Assembly: GCA_029882975.1 (NCBI GenBank) | Contig: JAOUJW010000022.1 | Coordinates: 20,743-84,742, forward strand | Length of the DNA stretch: 64,000 nt | Direction: 5' to 3' | Source: Gammaproteobacteria bacterium | Lineage (GTDB): Bacteria; Pseudomonadota; Gammaproteobacteria; SZUA-152 | Shown: positions 33,770 to 42,227 of the stretch, in pieces | How positions within the stretch are numbered: position 1 is the stretch's first letter | How the letters are laid out: each line of letters opens with the position of its first letter | Made by a program: the position numbers and the translations under genes | Notes under the pieces: generated by a model | What the model was told of the DNA's origin: nothing | Databases searched by the model: none | What the model saw: the letters and a program-made list of their open reading frames with translations, nothing else

Positions 33770-36088
33770 ATGGGAATATTGGGGGGCACAATGATACCTA
33801 GAGCAAAAACCAGGCAAACCAGAGCTAAAACCATTCGTAACAGTATCACGGCTTGTATTGTGGCCGGCACAGCATTGCTGCTGTTGTCCTGTGACGATTC
33901 TAAAACAAGTACAAAAAACCCGACGAAATTGCCAATGTCCATATTGGCTCTTCAGCAACCTGAAAATTGTGATTCGCTCAAATCCTATGTTTCTCGTTCC
34001 ATTTTAAAACGCAATACCACTATCTATCGACATTTATCTTACTGTTACGACATGATCGCGAACCCGATGATTGGGGCTCCTGAAGCTTCTCCCGTTACTG
34101 GAGGAACTGCAGGAGGAACCTTAGCGGATCGGGCACCTGACGGTGTTTCCGATACCAATAACCAGGAGGTTGGCGTTAACGAAAGTGATATAGTAAAAGC
34201 AGACGCTAACGGTTTTATGTATATGTTAACCGGGAGACACTTGGTGGTGGCTAAAGGATTTCCGCCGACTGAGTTGAGCACTTTAAAAGAAGTAGACCTG
34301 GGTTTACATGGTACCCATTTATTCCTGGATAAGGCCAACCAACGAGCGATCGTTTTAGGGATGAATGATCAGCCATTTTATATCGGAACCCCATCTCCGT
34401 CGGATGGCATTGCCATTCGTCAACCCATGGTACCGGATGAGACTGCAATTCTGTTTTTCGATGTCAGTACACCGGAAAACCCAACATTGATCGAACACAT
34501 TAATGTTGCTGCCTATCTGCAAACCGGGAGACGCATTGACGAAAGGCTACATTTGGTCTTGCGAGAATACATCAGTCCACAAGCTCTTTATAACGACCCC
34601 GGTTTCTGGACGCTACGGCAAGCCTTTTGGGATAACGTCAGACAATTGCAATGCAGTGATCCCAATTTAACGGTGGCGGAAATAGAAGCGAATGAAAAGG
34701 TAGTTCAAGCCAAAATGGATTTGGCTGCCCATATTGATACTCTGGTGGCAGATATGAGCGACGCGGAGTTAGTTCCCAAAGCGACCCGAGTGAGTGCGGC
34801 AGGTATCACCGAAGAAATCCCATTCTTGTCCTGTCCTGATATTCAACACCCTGGTGTGGAGTCTAACCTGGGTTTACAAATAGTAGCCAGTGTCAATACC
34901 GATGGCAGCAATTTAGGGGCCACAGCCATCGTAAACAGTTCCTGGCAAGCTTATGCCAGCAGCGACCATTTGTATCTGGCTGCCAGCAGTCGTAACTGGT
35001 GGTGGCCGATGGAAGGCAATGACACTAAGTCACAAACGGCTATCTACAAGTTTCGTATATCGCCCGATCAAAAACCCCAATTCAGCGCAATGGGTACGGT
35101 GCCGGGTGTGACCCTGAACCAATTTAGTTTCAGTGAGCACAACGGCTATTTGAGAGTTGCAACAACTGAGGATGATTGGATACAACAAGACGGTGTATGG
35201 CAACGAGTGCAACAAAATGACGTGTTTGTATTGTCGCAAGCCAACACCGGTACGGCTGGAACGATGACCATACACGGTGAGTTGCGAGGATTGGCTCCGG
35301 GCGAGACCATTCATAGTTCCCGATTTATCGGCGACAAAGGCTACATAGTGACTTTCCGAAATATTGATCCCTTGTTTAGCCTGGACTTAAGTGATCCGGC
35401 TAATCCGCAAAAAAGAGGTGAGCTGCATATTCCCGGTGTGAGTACTTACATCCATCCCTACGACGAAAATCATTTAATTACCGCGGGGCGAGGTCAAGAA
35501 GGTACTCGACTCACGGGAATGCAATTGCAATTGTTTGATGTTTCCGATATGGACAATCCTGCCTTGTTGCATAGATATACTCCCGGATCAAATACCAATT
35601 GGGTATGGAGCGAAGCCCAATATAACCACTTGGCTTTCAACTTCTACAAACCTCGGGATTTATTGGCAATACCGGTGTCTTATTCGGATTCGCAATTGGT
35701 TTTTAATGGAATAATGGCATTTAACGTATCACCACAAAACGGATTTACCCTATTGGGTCAAGTGGATCACGCGGACCTTGTTAGAGAATATTACTGTGGT
35801 CCTGACGTGAATTTGTTACCCGGCTATAGCATCTATTGCAACGACAACAGATACTATTATTGGGGGCCCGCACGCCGGTCTGTGATTATGACCAGCGGCG
35901 CCGAAACCTTCTTATACAGTATATCCGATGTCGGTGTGAAAGCTTCAGAAGTGAGCGAGCTGTCCACTGTTCTTGGGCGAATACTGTTTCCGCTTCAAGC
36001 CTACCCATTTTATTATCTGGGTAATGTGGGCGGATCTCCCAGTGTTCCAACTGATGGTGCGGTTGGTGGGATCGTGCCAATAATGTAG
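33770..36088 (+). CDS. Secreted beta-propeller lipoprotein
   Basis: A 772-residue protein of the secreted beta-propeller family (PF09826-like), recognised from NNQEVGVNESDIVKADANGF and repeated blade motifs (LFFDVSTPENPTLIEH, LFSLDLSDPANPQKRGELHI, LQLFDVSDMDNPALLHR). The N-terminus has a lipobox with Cys41 (LLLLSC), so it is probably a lipoprotein. ATG 33770 follows AAGGGGA; a second ATG at 33791 after GGGGGG is also possible. Family function is unknown. It is 68 bases upstream of the ECF sigma gene on the same strand and may be in that regulon. Confidence 0.8.
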   Translation: MGILGGTMIPRAKTRQTRAKTIRNSITACIVAGTALLLLSCDDSKTSTKNPTKLPMSILALQQPENCDSLKSYVSRSILKRNTTIYRHLSYCYDMIANPMIGAPEASPVTGGTAGGTLADRAPDGVSDTNNQEVGVNESDIVKADANGFMYMLTGRHLVVAKGFPPTELSTLKEVDLGLHGTHLFLDKANQRAIVLGMNDQPFYIGTPSPSDGIAIRQPMVPDETAILFFDVSTPENPTLIEHINVAAYLQTGRRIDERLHLVLREYISPQALYNDPGFWTLRQAFWDNVRQLQCSDPNLTVAEIEANEKVVQAKMDLAAHIDTLVADMSDAELVPKATRVSAAGITEEIPFLSCPDIQHPGVESNLGLQIVASVNTDGSNLGATAIVNSSWQAYASSDHLYLAASSRNWWWPMEGNDTKSQTAIYKFRISPDQKPQFSAMGTVPGVTLNQFSFSEHNGYLRVATTEDDWIQQDGVWQRVQQNDVFVLSQANTGTAGTMTIHGELRGLAPGETIHSSRFIGDKGYIVTFRNIDPLFSLDLSDPANPQKRGELHIPGVSTYIHPYDENHLITAGRGQEGTRLTGMQLQLFDVSDMDNPALLHRYTPGSNTNWVWSEAQYNHLAFNFYKPRDLLAIPVSYSDSQLVFNGIMAFNVSPQNGFTLLGQVDHADLVREYYCGPDVNLLPGYSIYCNDNRYYYWGPARRSVIMTSGAETFLYSISDVGVKASEVSELSTVLGRILFPLQAYPFYYLGNVGGSPSVPTDGAVGGIVPIM

Positions 36089-36156
36089 CCTGACGATTTT
36101 CCCGTCCGGTGGGGAATGGTGCCGAGCGGGTTTGAATGAAAAGATAAAAGAATAAT

Positions 36157-36729
36157 ATGGCATTAACGTTTGAACAACTGGTTGAGACATACATCAACGA
36201 TATGTACTCATTGGCCTTGCGGTTAACCGGTTCCAAGGAAGGCGCCGAGGACCTGGTGCAGGATGTGTTCGTGAATTTGAACATGAAGAAAATGACATTC
36301 GGTCATGTGGAAAATCCGAGAGCCTGGCTGGCGCGAATACTGTACCGAACCTTTGTGGACCAGTGGCGCAAAGATCAGCGTTCACCGGTGACATTGATCA
36401 GCTATACGGAACAGGAAAAAACGGAGTATTGGGTAGATTCCATTGCTTGTGACGATATTGGCCCGGAGGATGCTCTTCAGGCGGATCAGGAACAAAAGAA
36501 AGTGACCATGGCATTAAGTTTTTTGAGTAAGGAACAAAGGAACATTTTAGTGTTGCACGATATGGAAGGCTACACGTTTGCAGAAATTGAAAAAATAACC
36601 GGCATTTCTATCGGTACATTGAAGTCTCGGTTGCACCGAGGCAGGGACAAGTTACTGGGTAAATTGAAAGGTGTAGTGGTTCATAGAGGTAAAAATCTTC
36701 GCAAGGAAACCAGTGGCAATGAAAATTAA
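36157..36729 (+). CDS. ECF-type RNA polymerase sigma factor
   Basis: A 190-residue group-4 sigma factor. Region 2 covers about residues 8-75 (the YSLALRLTGSKEGAEDLVQD helix and the RAWLARILYRTFVDQWRK promoter-melting helix); region 4 covers about 120-175 with FAEIEKITGISIGTLKSRLH. It directs RNA polymerase to a small envelope or stress regulon. The gene 24 bases downstream encodes a zinc-type anti-sigma factor, the usual arrangement. Target promoters are not identifiable by eye. Start has only a weak ribosome site. Confidence 0.92.
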   Translation: MALTFEQLVETYINDMYSLALRLTGSKEGAEDLVQDVFVNLNMKKMTFGHVENPRAWLARILYRTFVDQWRKDQRSPVTLISYTEQEKTEYWVDSIACDDIGPEDALQADQEQKKVTMALSFLSKEQRNILVLHDMEGYTFAEIEKITGISIGTLKSRLHRGRDKLLGKLKGVVVHRGKNLRKETSGNEN

Positions 36730-36753
36730 CGGCAGGAAAGTCAAGGGGGACGC

Positions 36754-37377
36754 ATGATGCAATGCGTGGACGCAATCGCTTTGCTTGATGATCATATTGA
36801 TAGTCAATTGTCAGCGAATCAAACCACTTTGCTTAATTTCCATTTGAGTACCTGTACTCGCTGTCGTCAGGAACTGTTTCAAAGAGAAATGTTAGTGCAG
36901 CGACTCAGCGAAATGGCGTCGGTTGCCGCACCGCAACATTTGAAGGATCGCATTATACGTCAGCGCCTGCAGAACCACCGCCAGAATGCGCGTTGGTTCT
37001 TTGGTGGTGTGGGCCTGGCGGCAACAATTATGCTGGCCGTGGTGAGTGTTTGGTTGTTGCAGCACACATTGGTTGATGCTCCTGTAGTAGTGGCAAAACA
37101 GGAAGCGAAGAATAACAATGATTTACATTTGTTGCTGCATTCAGCGCAAGGTTTGGAAGGGGTTCGGTTTTCCATTTTGGTACCAGAGTCGGTTCAACTC
37201 AAAGGCTATCCGGCGGGTACTAAAATCGCCTGGGTGGGTAAACTCAGGAAAGGTGAAAATATTCTGACTTTACCTTTGGTATCCAAGGCGCAAAAACCTC
37301 AGGTGGTCGTGTTGAAAATTGAGCATCGGGATGCGAAAAAGGAGTACCATATTCAGTTGGCAGCCAGGACAACCTGA
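36754..37377 (+). CDS. Membrane anti-sigma factor with zinc-finger domain
   Basis: A 207-residue protein with an N-terminal zf-HC2 / ZAS domain (H30-x3-C34-x2-C37 in FHLSTCTRCRQE), one membrane helix (about 82-104, GLAATIMLAVVSVWLLQ) and a periplasmic C-terminal domain of about 100 residues. It is expected to hold the adjacent ECF sigma at the membrane until a signal. The start ATGATG is preceded by AAGGGGG; either ATG may be used. Co-transcribed with the sigma gene. Confidence 0.9.
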   Translation: MMQCVDAIALLDDHIDSQLSANQTTLLNFHLSTCTRCRQELFQREMLVQRLSEMASVAAPQHLKDRIIRQRLQNHRQNARWFFGGVGLAATIMLAVVSVWLLQHTLVDAPVVVAKQEAKNNNDLHLLLHSAQGLEGVRFSILVPESVQLKGYPAGTKIAWVGKLRKGENILTLPLVSKAQKPQVVVLKIEHRDAKKEYHIQLAARTT

Positions 37378-37500
37378 GGCTTTGTTGAGGTCTGGTCAAG
37401 ATCTTGTAAAGTTCTGTTAAGGTCTTGGCAAAAGCATGTTTAGCGGGCTTACTGGATTTGATAGGATTTGCAGATAGATGAAGACAGTTAGAATGAGTTA

Positions 37501-37794
37501 ATGAAGATGGTAAATCAAAATAGAAGATACACCGAGTGGCTTAAGGCAGCGACCCTGATAGCCCTGTTATGCAGTGGCCAACTGTTAGCTGCGGATTTGG
37601 ACGACGTCACCATGCGGGTTATCGGATTGGAGGAAATTCCCGGTGACTCATTTAAAATCGAAATACCCCATTCGGCCATTGATGAAATGGCCACCATCAG
37701 TGAATTGAAAGGCGCTGTACCCGGAAGGCAAATAGAGGATGCTCTTATAACTTCACCCATAACAGGGGGTACCGTTCCACCACCGCAAGAATAG
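37501..37794 (+). CDS. Small secreted hypothetical protein
   Basis: A 97-residue protein with a signal peptide (cleavage after QLLAA) and a short mature part of about 65 acidic residues ending in GGTVPPPQE. The family is not recognised. It follows the anti-sigma gene by 123 bases and precedes the TPR-barrel gene by 42, so it is probably part of the sigma regulon or of a unit with the barrel protein. Possible substrate or ligand of that barrel, by position only. Confidence 0.6.
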   Translation: MKMVNQNRRYTEWLKAATLIALLCSGQLLAADLDDVTMRVIGLEEIPGDSFKIEIPHSAIDEMATISELKGAVPGRQIEDALITSPITGGTVPPPQE

Positions 37795-37836
37795 CTAGTT
37801 GAGAATCACGAAAATAATAAATGTACTGCAATAGAA

Positions 37837-39132
37837 GTGGACTGTCCTCTGAGAATTAAACGCATATCCCAACTGTTTTTTATCATTAGCATACACTTTT
37901 GCGGTATGCCCGGCCTATTGTACGCTCAAGATCGTTCTACAGTATATCCCAAATACAGTTCTGCGGCAGAAGAGGTCTTTAGTCAAGGATTGGAATTCTT
38001 TAAGGTAAAGGACTATAGCTCTGCAAAAACAGCATTTGAGAAAGCACGCGATATGGGGTTGAATAACTCAAGGCTGTTTTACAACCTCGGTGTTACCCAC
38101 TACAAACTGGAAAATTATCAACAGGCCTATGATGCGTTCCAGCTTGCCTTGAATCTGGAAGAGATGCGTTTCCTGGCACACTATAATAGCGCCTTGAGTG
38201 CGGAAAAACTGCAGCAAACAAAATCAGCTTTGGATCAATTGGTTTTGGCAAAAAATTATGCCCATAGCGTGAGTCAAAAAGAACTATTGCGCCGTTTGCA
38301 AAATCGTTTGGGTATATCGGAAACCTTTTCGTTGTCACATATGAGTATATTCTCCTATGGATACAGCGATAATGTGGCTTTTGCCAACGAAGACGTGGTG
38401 GCGAGCAGCGAATCCAAAGATCACTACTTTTCCTTGTCAGGAAGTGTCGGTTTACAGTCACGGTGGGGGTTAGGGGCCAATTTTCGTTATTTATTGCATC
38501 GCTATAGAGATATGGAGGCATATGATTATGACGATGGCAGCGCCGAACTAGCTTATTCGGGGCAAACCAAATCATTTCAATACCATAGTTCTTTGGATCT
38601 GAAGCGGGACTACCTGGGAGGTGATACTTTTACCGACCGTTACAGCGTAAGAGCCGGTGCGACCACTATTGTTTCAAGTACATCAGCGGGATTAAGCATG
38701 AGCTACGTTAAGGTTAAGCCCTTACAGACTAACTATTCATATTTAAAAGGCAATTCACAAAAGCTCAATTTGTTTATGCACTACAATCAAAATTGGCGCG
38801 CCGCTTATGAGGTCGAGGAAAACGAACGACTTAACAGTACTACAGTAAACGCATCACCCACGCGCAACAAGTTGTTGTTGTCCTTTCATCCAACCATAGG
38901 TAAAAAAAGCCGATTAAAGTTGGAGTTCAGCGCCAGAGAAAGCGAATTTTCCTCTATAGACAGTCTGTCCGCCAGGAGTGACCGTCAGCGTAAAGCCAGT
39001 GCAGAGTTTGTCTATGCTGTCAGTCCGCGATCATCACTGATTGTGGTTTGTGCCCGCTTGGTCAATGAGTCTACCGATCCCTTTTTCAACTTCGATACAA
39101 CCCATATATCTTTGGGTTTGGTTGTGCGTTGA
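37837..39132 (+). CDS. TPR plus outer-membrane barrel protein
   Basis: A 431-residue protein with signal peptide (cleavage after LLYAQ), an N-terminal TPR part (about 45-145, e.g. GLEFFKVKDYSSAKTAFEKA and LGVTHYKLENYQQAYDAFQL) and a C-terminal part of about 280 residues with alternating amphipathic strands typical of a barrel. The layout is like that of Slam-type proteins (TPR then barrel), but the Slam signature is not confirmed and the chain ends in R, without the usual F or W. Start is GTG 37837 with a weak ribosome site. Possibly regulated by the ECF sigma upstream. A role in surface display is inferred only. Confidence 0.65.
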   Translation: MDCPLRIKRISQLFFIISIHFCGMPGLLYAQDRSTVYPKYSSAAEEVFSQGLEFFKVKDYSSAKTAFEKARDMGLNNSRLFYNLGVTHYKLENYQQAYDAFQLALNLEEMRFLAHYNSALSAEKLQQTKSALDQLVLAKNYAHSVSQKELLRRLQNRLGISETFSLSHMSIFSYGYSDNVAFANEDVVASSESKDHYFSLSGSVGLQSRWGLGANFRYLLHRYRDMEAYDYDDGSAELAYSGQTKSFQYHSSLDLKRDYLGGDTFTDRYSVRAGATTIVSSTSAGLSMSYVKVKPLQTNYSYLKGNSQKLNLFMHYNQNWRAAYEVEENERLNSTTVNASPTRNKLLLSFHPTIGKKSRLKLEFSARESEFSSIDSLSARSDRQRKASAEFVYAVSPRSSLIVVCARLVNESTDPFFNFDTTHISLGLVVR

Positions 39133-39146
39133 TTGGCGTTTGGCGG

Positions 39147-39956
39147 CTAAGATTTCTTGGCTGTCACCAGTAAATACTGATGCGGCATAAGCAAACGACC
39201 TTCCTTGATAAAATCCCGAGCAAACTGCGCCATCTCATCCCGAATTTCTCCTCTTTGGTCATCGGGCAGGGCGTCATATTGGACTTTGAGAATCTCTGAA
39301 GCTTCGACTGTATCCCAATAGGCGTCAAAGGATTCGAAATTATAGTTAAACTCCCTTTTCTCAATGGTGAAATCCTTGAATCCCGCTTCCACCAAAAGAT
39401 TTTCCATGGCGCCGGGTACTCCCAGTGAAGTGACCTTATCCAGTGGGGGATGAAATTCGGTGGCAATGCGATTCTTGAAAACGGAGTAAATCCAATACAT
39501 GGTCAGCATGGTTTCGGGAGTACTCCATACGGTTAGAGCAGCAGTGCCCTGTGGTTTTAGCACTCGATGTATTTCTCGCAATCCTTGCAGCGGGTCTTGA
39601 AATAACATAACGCCAAAACGACATAAGACGCGATCAAAAGATTCATTTTCGAATGTGAGTGCTTCAGCGGGCATAGTTTGAAAACTAATGTTTTTCAAAC
39701 CCTCTTTTTCTACTTTACCCTGAGCCACTCCGACCATGCCGGCTGCCGAATCGGTTCCTGTAATGGTAACGCTTCCGGCGGTTTGCCGGGCCAGGGTGAG
39801 CGCCGGTTCGCCGGTTCCGGAGGCGACATCCAATATATTATCCCCCGGCTGGGCATCCAACTGCGCCAACACGGCATTACCCACTGGTTCGATGTGAGGT
39901 ATCCACAAATCGAATTTTTCAGCCATTAAATGCCAGTCTATTTGTGCCGTGCTCAT
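39147..39956 (-). CDS. Class I SAM-dependent methyltransferase
   Basis: A 269-residue methyltransferase of the UbiE/MenG-like type. Motif I is ILDVASGTGEPALTLAR (about residues 38-54), followed by a TGTDSAAGMV acidic loop and the VLCRFGVMLF post-motif. Substrate unknown. Its ATG has GAGGT upstream on the - strand. It stands alone between the barrel gene and the kinase gene, so context does not suggest a substrate. Confidence 0.85.
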   Translation of the reverse strand: MSTAQIDWHLMAEKFDLWIPHIEPVGNAVLAQLDAQPGDNILDVASGTGEPALTLARQTAGSVTITGTDSAAGMVGVAQGKVEKEGLKNISFQTMPAEALTFENESFDRVLCRFGVMLFQDPLQGLREIHRVLKPQGTAALTVWSTPETMLTMYWIYSVFKNRIATEFHPPLDKVTSLGVPGAMENLLVEAGFKDFTIEKREFNYNFESFDAYWDTVEASEILKVQYDALPDDQRGEIRDEMAQFARDFIKEGRLLMPHQYLLVTAKKS

Positions 39957-40188
39957 GTTTTGGATACCTCGGTTAAGAAAACAGGCGAATTATACAGAGT
40001 TTTAAACTTGTCATGTAAAGTGCAGGTGTCGTAGCTCAGAGTATAGTCTATAAATAACATTAATAAAATTAATTAAGTCATTGTAATCGAGATTGAAAAC
40101 ATGCTGATTATGGCGGTCGGATATTTTTAAAGCTTGAGTGTTTATTGTCGATATAGCTGGAGGGTTTAAGGAATAAAATCGATTAATC

Positions 40189-41679
40189 ATGTCTGTGACC
40201 ACAATATTTCAGACTTCCACCAAAATAATAGAGTCGGGTAAAGAGGCATTACGTCATGCTCCGCTCATGGTGCAAAAACCACAAGTGGCTTTACTGTGGT
40301 TGAAAACGGCTCGGTCCGCACAAATTTCACTGCTGGCCATAATGCTCATCATGCCTGCTTTGGTTCCTAATATAATTACAAGCGCGTGGAATACGGTGTC
40401 GCCCCCAGAGCAACCTCGAGGCGCAATTTCGCGTATTTCCAATTTCTTTGATCGTATGCAGGGTAGCAGTACCACAGCAGAGCATCAATCTGACGAACGC
40501 AAGGCCACTGTGCAGACCATTTTGTGGTCAGGTTCTGCTTTATTAGTCATTGCATTGCTTTGCTTGCATATTCCTAATGCGGTTCAAGCTGCCACAGGTA
40601 TTGCTGCAGAAAAAGAGCGGGAGGCGGATGAGCGGTTGGGACGACAATCTAAAGAAAGTGTGTTGTTGTACCAAAGTGCTTTGGAGTTTTGCACTTTGCC
40701 AGAACAAATACAGCGCTTACAAGGTAAATTACTGGCATTGAAATCGGAAAGTGCTGAGACCACAGGACTCCTAACTTCTGAAACTAAAGTAAACGGCGTT
40801 TCGGAGCAACAGTTGCAAAACACGGCATACGTAAGCCCGGAGACAGAGCCACATAGCGACAGTTCGAGCCTGTCTACCCGTTATCGGGTCAATAAGCTTC
40901 TAGGAAAAGGCGCAATGGGGTATGTGTACTTAGCTTATGACACAGTGTTGGATCGTAATGTCGCGATAAAGCAATTATCTCCGCAATTGTGTGATGACGA
41001 ACAATTCATTGGTCGGTTTAAGCAGGAAGCCAAAGCTTTGGCAAAATTGAGTCATCCAAATATCGTTCAGGTATATGACTTGGTGGAGGATGCGGAAAAT
41101 ACTTGGATAGTAATGGAATTTGTTGAAGGTGACGAGTTGGCCAAACGGTTTACTCCGGGTAAACCATTGGAATTTAAATTTGCATTGGATGTCGCCAAAC
41201 AAATCAGTCAGGCTTTGGAGTATGCGCACAGCCAAGGTGTTGTACACCGCGATTTTAAACCGGAGAATGTAATGCTTACACCGGAAAACAAAGTCAAGAT
41301 TATGGATTTTGGATTGGCGCGCTATACCCATTCATCCGGCCTAACCCAGGTAGGTACAATCATGGGGTCGCCTGCATATATGAGTCCGGAGCAGGCTTCC
41401 GGAAAAGAAGTGGATTATCGCACGGATATTTATGCTTTTGGTGTTACGATGTATGTTATGTTCAGCGGTGTTATGCCATTTTATGGTGATATGCAAAGTG
41501 TCATTGCGCAACATCTTACCGCCGAGCCGCTTCCTCCCAAAAAACACAACAAACTATTACCTAAAGCGGTGGAACGAGTCATATTAAATATGCTGGAAAA
41601 GACGCCGGAAAACCGTCCTGGATCTATGCAAGAGATTTACAAAAGTCTATTGTCCGTGGCAACAAAAAAATCCGCCTGA
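40189..41679 (+). CDS. Membrane-bound Ser/Thr protein kinase
   Basis: A 496-residue Hanks-type kinase with unusual order: two N-terminal membrane segments (about 45-66 and 110-127), a linker, and then the kinase domain (about 232-490). Visible motifs are the Gly loop GKGAMG (239-244), catalytic Lys261 (VAIK), HRDFKPEN (353-360), DFG (373-375) and SPEQ (399-402). All catalytic residues are present. The kinase faces the cytoplasm. Most bacterial kinases of this class put the kinase first and the membrane helix after. No phosphatase or substrate gene is adjacent. Confidence 0.92.
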   Translation: MSVTTIFQTSTKIIESGKEALRHAPLMVQKPQVALLWLKTARSAQISLLAIMLIMPALVPNIITSAWNTVSPPEQPRGAISRISNFFDRMQGSSTTAEHQSDERKATVQTILWSGSALLVIALLCLHIPNAVQAATGIAAEKEREADERLGRQSKESVLLYQSALEFCTLPEQIQRLQGKLLALKSESAETTGLLTSETKVNGVSEQQLQNTAYVSPETEPHSDSSSLSTRYRVNKLLGKGAMGYVYLAYDTVLDRNVAIKQLSPQLCDDEQFIGRFKQEAKALAKLSHPNIVQVYDLVEDAENTWIVMEFVEGDELAKRFTPGKPLEFKFALDVAKQISQALEYAHSQGVVHRDFKPENVMLTPENKVKIMDFGLARYTHSSGLTQVGTIMGSPAYMSPEQASGKEVDYRTDIYAFGVTMYVMFSGVMPFYGDMQSVIAQHLTAEPLPPKKHNKLLPKAVERVILNMLEKTPENRPGSMQEIYKSLLSVATKKSA

Positions 41680-41986
41680 ATACCTACCATTTGAACGTCT
41701 TTTCGCTGTGGTTGGCCGAAAGAGGATGTGCCTAAGCCGGTACATTTGCGTCCACTTTGTAAAAATGGGGAAAAATACCGAGAAAATTGCCATATTTTGT
41801 CTTTCAACAGCACATCGGCTGGCAATTCCCTGTTGAAAAAACTACAATTAGCCGTCTTTAGTCACGTGACTCTAATTATTACACGCTTTTCGCCTACGTG
41901 ATTGCCAAGCGAAGGGTAAGCAACACGATCCGTGTGGAATACCCATCGCGTCTAAACAATAGCGTTCAATCATTGCGCTATTACGC

Positions 41987-42034
41987 TAAACGTACCACTA
42001 AACGCACCACTAAACGCACCACTAAACGTACCAC
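41987..42034. repeat. Four 12-base tandem repeats
   Basis: The unit TAAACGYACCAC recurs four times head to tail, with Y alternating between T and C, followed by a degenerate fifth copy in 42035-42047. The repeat is not in a gene. Confidence 0.75.
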
Positions 42035-42127
42035 AAAAAAGTACCACTAAAACCGGCAAAACATACCGGTAACAGAAACAGTAGTGGATCGCAACACCGA
42101 GTGACTCTTACTGCCGTGTGCCGGAGT

Positions 42128-42143
42128 TGATTCCATGGAATCA
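42128..42143. promoter_or_regulatory. 16-base perfect palindrome upstream of the aminomutase-like gene
   Basis: TGATTCCATGGAATCA is a perfect palindrome about 85 bases before the ATG at 42228, the position and symmetry expected of a dimeric regulator site. The regulator is unknown. Confidence 0.4.
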
Positions 42144-42227
42144 CTCAAAGGTTTTGCACACCTTAAAGAAACTCTGCAGTGACTGTCTCAAAGCCTTGAG
42201 ATAACAAATTAACTGAAATAGAGAGAC

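Larger units (their letters stand above)
41680..42227. other. Long intergenic region with repeats
   Basis: 548 bases without a gene between the kinase and the aminomutase-like gene. It contains four 12-base tandem repeats (41987-42034), a 12-base palindrome AGTCACGTGACT (41860-41871) and a 16-base palindrome (42128-42143). These suggest a regulatory region for the gene at 42228; no promoter is placed. Confidence 0.5.

Noticed and set aside
40025..40050. GTCGTAGCTCAGAG resembling a tRNA D-arm
   Set aside because: No matching acceptor, anticodon or T-arm around it.
40011..40202. - strand frame of 63 codons between methyltransferase and kinase
   Set aside because: Overlaps the kinase start and lacks a ribosome site; low-complexity Asn/Ile composition from AT-rich DNA.
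41987..42047. Tandem 12-base repeats as a CRISPR array
   Set aside because: Units are contiguous with no unique spacers and far too short.
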